Shown here piece after piece: positions 62,615 to 64,000 of a stretch of 64,000 nucleotides of DNA. The position numbers and the translations under genes are program-made. Within the stretch, counting starts at the first letter, position 1. The number at the start of each line of letters is the position of its first letter. The notes under the pieces were generated by a model. That model saw only the letters and a list, made by a program, of their open reading frames with translations. It ran no database searches and was not told the DNA's origin. The DNA is from Diphasiastrum complanatum (lineage: Eukaryota; Streptophyta; Lycopodiopsida; Lycopodiales; Lycopodiaceae), in contig CM055102.1 of assembly GCA_029204225.1 (NCBI GenBank), forward strand, positions 19,973,349-20,037,348, given 5' to 3'.

Positions 62615-63044
62615 AACACAAATTTCACTTAGTCCCCCTTGACAAGCCAAGACCAAATCTTTTGAATCCTTTTGTCTTATAGCATAACAAGTTTAAACAA
62701 AGCTAAAAACTTACAATACAGAGTACCATAAAGTCACATCAAGGTTTAGGAAACTCAATTGTAACCTGCCACCATCCCACTAAACAAGATCGCACGAGTT
62801 AGTTTAGTAAGTAAGACAGGTGTCATAGCTAAACTTCAGTTCTTATCCATGTCCGAAACAAGATTCTCTACCAACTTAGCTAAAATGTATCATAATTAGT
62901 CCAATCTTCCCTACCATTATCTTACCATGTCGTAAGTCTTGCCCTAATATCACCATATCATGACATCCACCGTACTGATCAGTTTTTAGGCAAGTACTCC
63001 TATCATTACCATACAATCATCTACTAACAACATTCTATGAAGCT

Positions 63045-63180
63045 GTTATGTCCATGTCCTAAATATAGGATTCAATATGATCCTAGACTTGGATACACGG
63101 TACTCCAGTGCCCGAGATTATTGGTTATACCACATTATACTGAACGGGACCCGTAAAGTAATTAATAACCTTGTGAGGCC
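63045..63180 (+). repeat. LTR-like fragment related to 40812-40950
   Basis: TGTCCATGTCCT, TATAGGATTCAAT, ATCCTAGACTTGGATACA, GAGATTATTGGTTA and AATTAATAACCTTGTGAG match the 40.8-kb copy in order and orientation. No element body next to it is recognisable. Confidence 0.6.
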
Positions 63181-64000
63181 CAAACACACTAATTGGAGTT
63201 AGTACATGGTTTAGGACAATCAATGCATGTGTAGAATATCAATAGCAATGGAATTTCTTAATTGGGGAGTTTAGACCTTGCATGACTGCATGCACAGGGT
63301 GGTCTTGGGTCCATATAACTAGTGGAAATTCATCCTACTCCATCATTCAATTGGTGTTTCATTGCCAAGTTCTCTCACTCTACTATTGCTTCTTATTCTT
63401 GGCTCGGGGGTGAAGCCTATGGATATTGATCGGTTGTTTCTACTTGGTTGGGTGGTATCTCCACAATGTATTCTCTTGTGTATTGTCTTGTAAGCAGGAT
63501 CTTGATTTGCTTTCCCTTACAGTTCACAAAAATGGAAAAGGTCTGGTTTGGTCATAGACGTTGGTAACGAGGCATATCCATGCCATACTGTACTCATTGG
63601 TACCATGAATAAACATGGTAGCCAATGGATTCTATGAAACCATGCCTGGGCAAATCCATGCCATCCGATTCAAATTAAATAGATGCACAACCCTACAAAA
63701 CATTATGTTAATATAGTCGAGTAACATGTCTTTCTGTAAAAAGTAGGGCGTGGTCATCCACGTCAGTATCAGAGTAAATTCGTACCATCCTAACCCATTA
63801 GACTTGTGAAATCATCTTGTATGAGCGTGGAACAGTCTGAGCACATCCATGCTTTCCAAACCCACAACAACCCACCATACTTCTATGTTCACGTGGAGAA
63901 ACAACATACTTCTATGTTCTATAAGTATTTGGTTATCAGCCCCCACTATCATCAACTAGCTACCAGCTAGTGGATCTAGTTGGTGGCTAGTCAATGCAAA

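Larger units (their letters stand above)
61225..64000. other. Intergenic region right of TIM44
   Basis: No recognisable gene. Holds a tRNA-like segment (61553-61612), GA-rich microsatellites (62373-62455 and 62593-62614) and an LTR-like fragment at 63045-63180. Confidence 0.55.

Noticed and set aside
63820-63930. Repeated CATACTTCTATGTTC at about 63877 and 63905
   Set aside because: Only a short two-copy repeat without boundaries; may be chance slippage.

Overview
This is nuclear DNA of a seed plant. Two intron-rich genes with plant-type family members, GT-AG introns, tRNA-iMet-primed Ty1/copia elements, Ty3/gypsy chromovirus remnants, a LINE and many long GA/CT microsatellites all point that way. 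Long introns full of old, decayed elements suggest a large-intron lineage such as an early-diverging angiosperm, but the species cannot be fixed from sequence alone. I see no bacterial, organellar or viral operon, and no CRISPR array.

Two conserved host genes carry essentially all credible host coding sequence, both on the minus strand. (1) A BONZAI/copine gene fills the left third. Its ATG is at 22312, fifteen coding exons can be placed down to position 100, and the last ~40-50 codons probably lie off the left edge. A spliced 5' leader probably extends to about 25230. One intron (5957-20908) is almost 15 kb and holds two degenerate gypsy elements and a LINE. (2) A TIM44 gene (mitochondrial import motor subunit) runs from ATG 60924 to stop 52054. 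Its fourteen exons join in frame to 492 codons. Its intron 11 (52871-57541) holds a gypsy gag remnant, a copia gag remnant, a poly-G run and a perfect hairpin.

Between the genes (about 25.3-52 kb) lies a transposon graveyard. The best-preserved member is a complete Ty1/copia element at 25991-31833 with two 274-bp LTRs, a 5-bp target duplication, primer-binding site and polypurine tract; its coding region is broken by stops and frameshifts. Older copia and gypsy pieces lie at 33.4-35.6, 40.3-40.8, 42.1-46.2 and 47.9-48.3 kb. A 219-bp MITE-like element with a 7-bp target duplication sits at 48502-48720. The right end (61.2-64 kb) is TIM44 upstream sequence followed by microsatellites and an LTR-like fragment.

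I found no new multi-gene system. The observations most worth checking are: the copia element whose LTR ends are not TG...CA although TSD, PBS and PPT all agree on the boundaries; the GA-flanked LINE-tail-like cassettes; CACACGTGTG palindromes clustered near LTR ends; the GC-AG intron of TIM44; a D-to-H change at a predicted calcium ligand of the copine; and the widely separated exons that automated annotation could miss.
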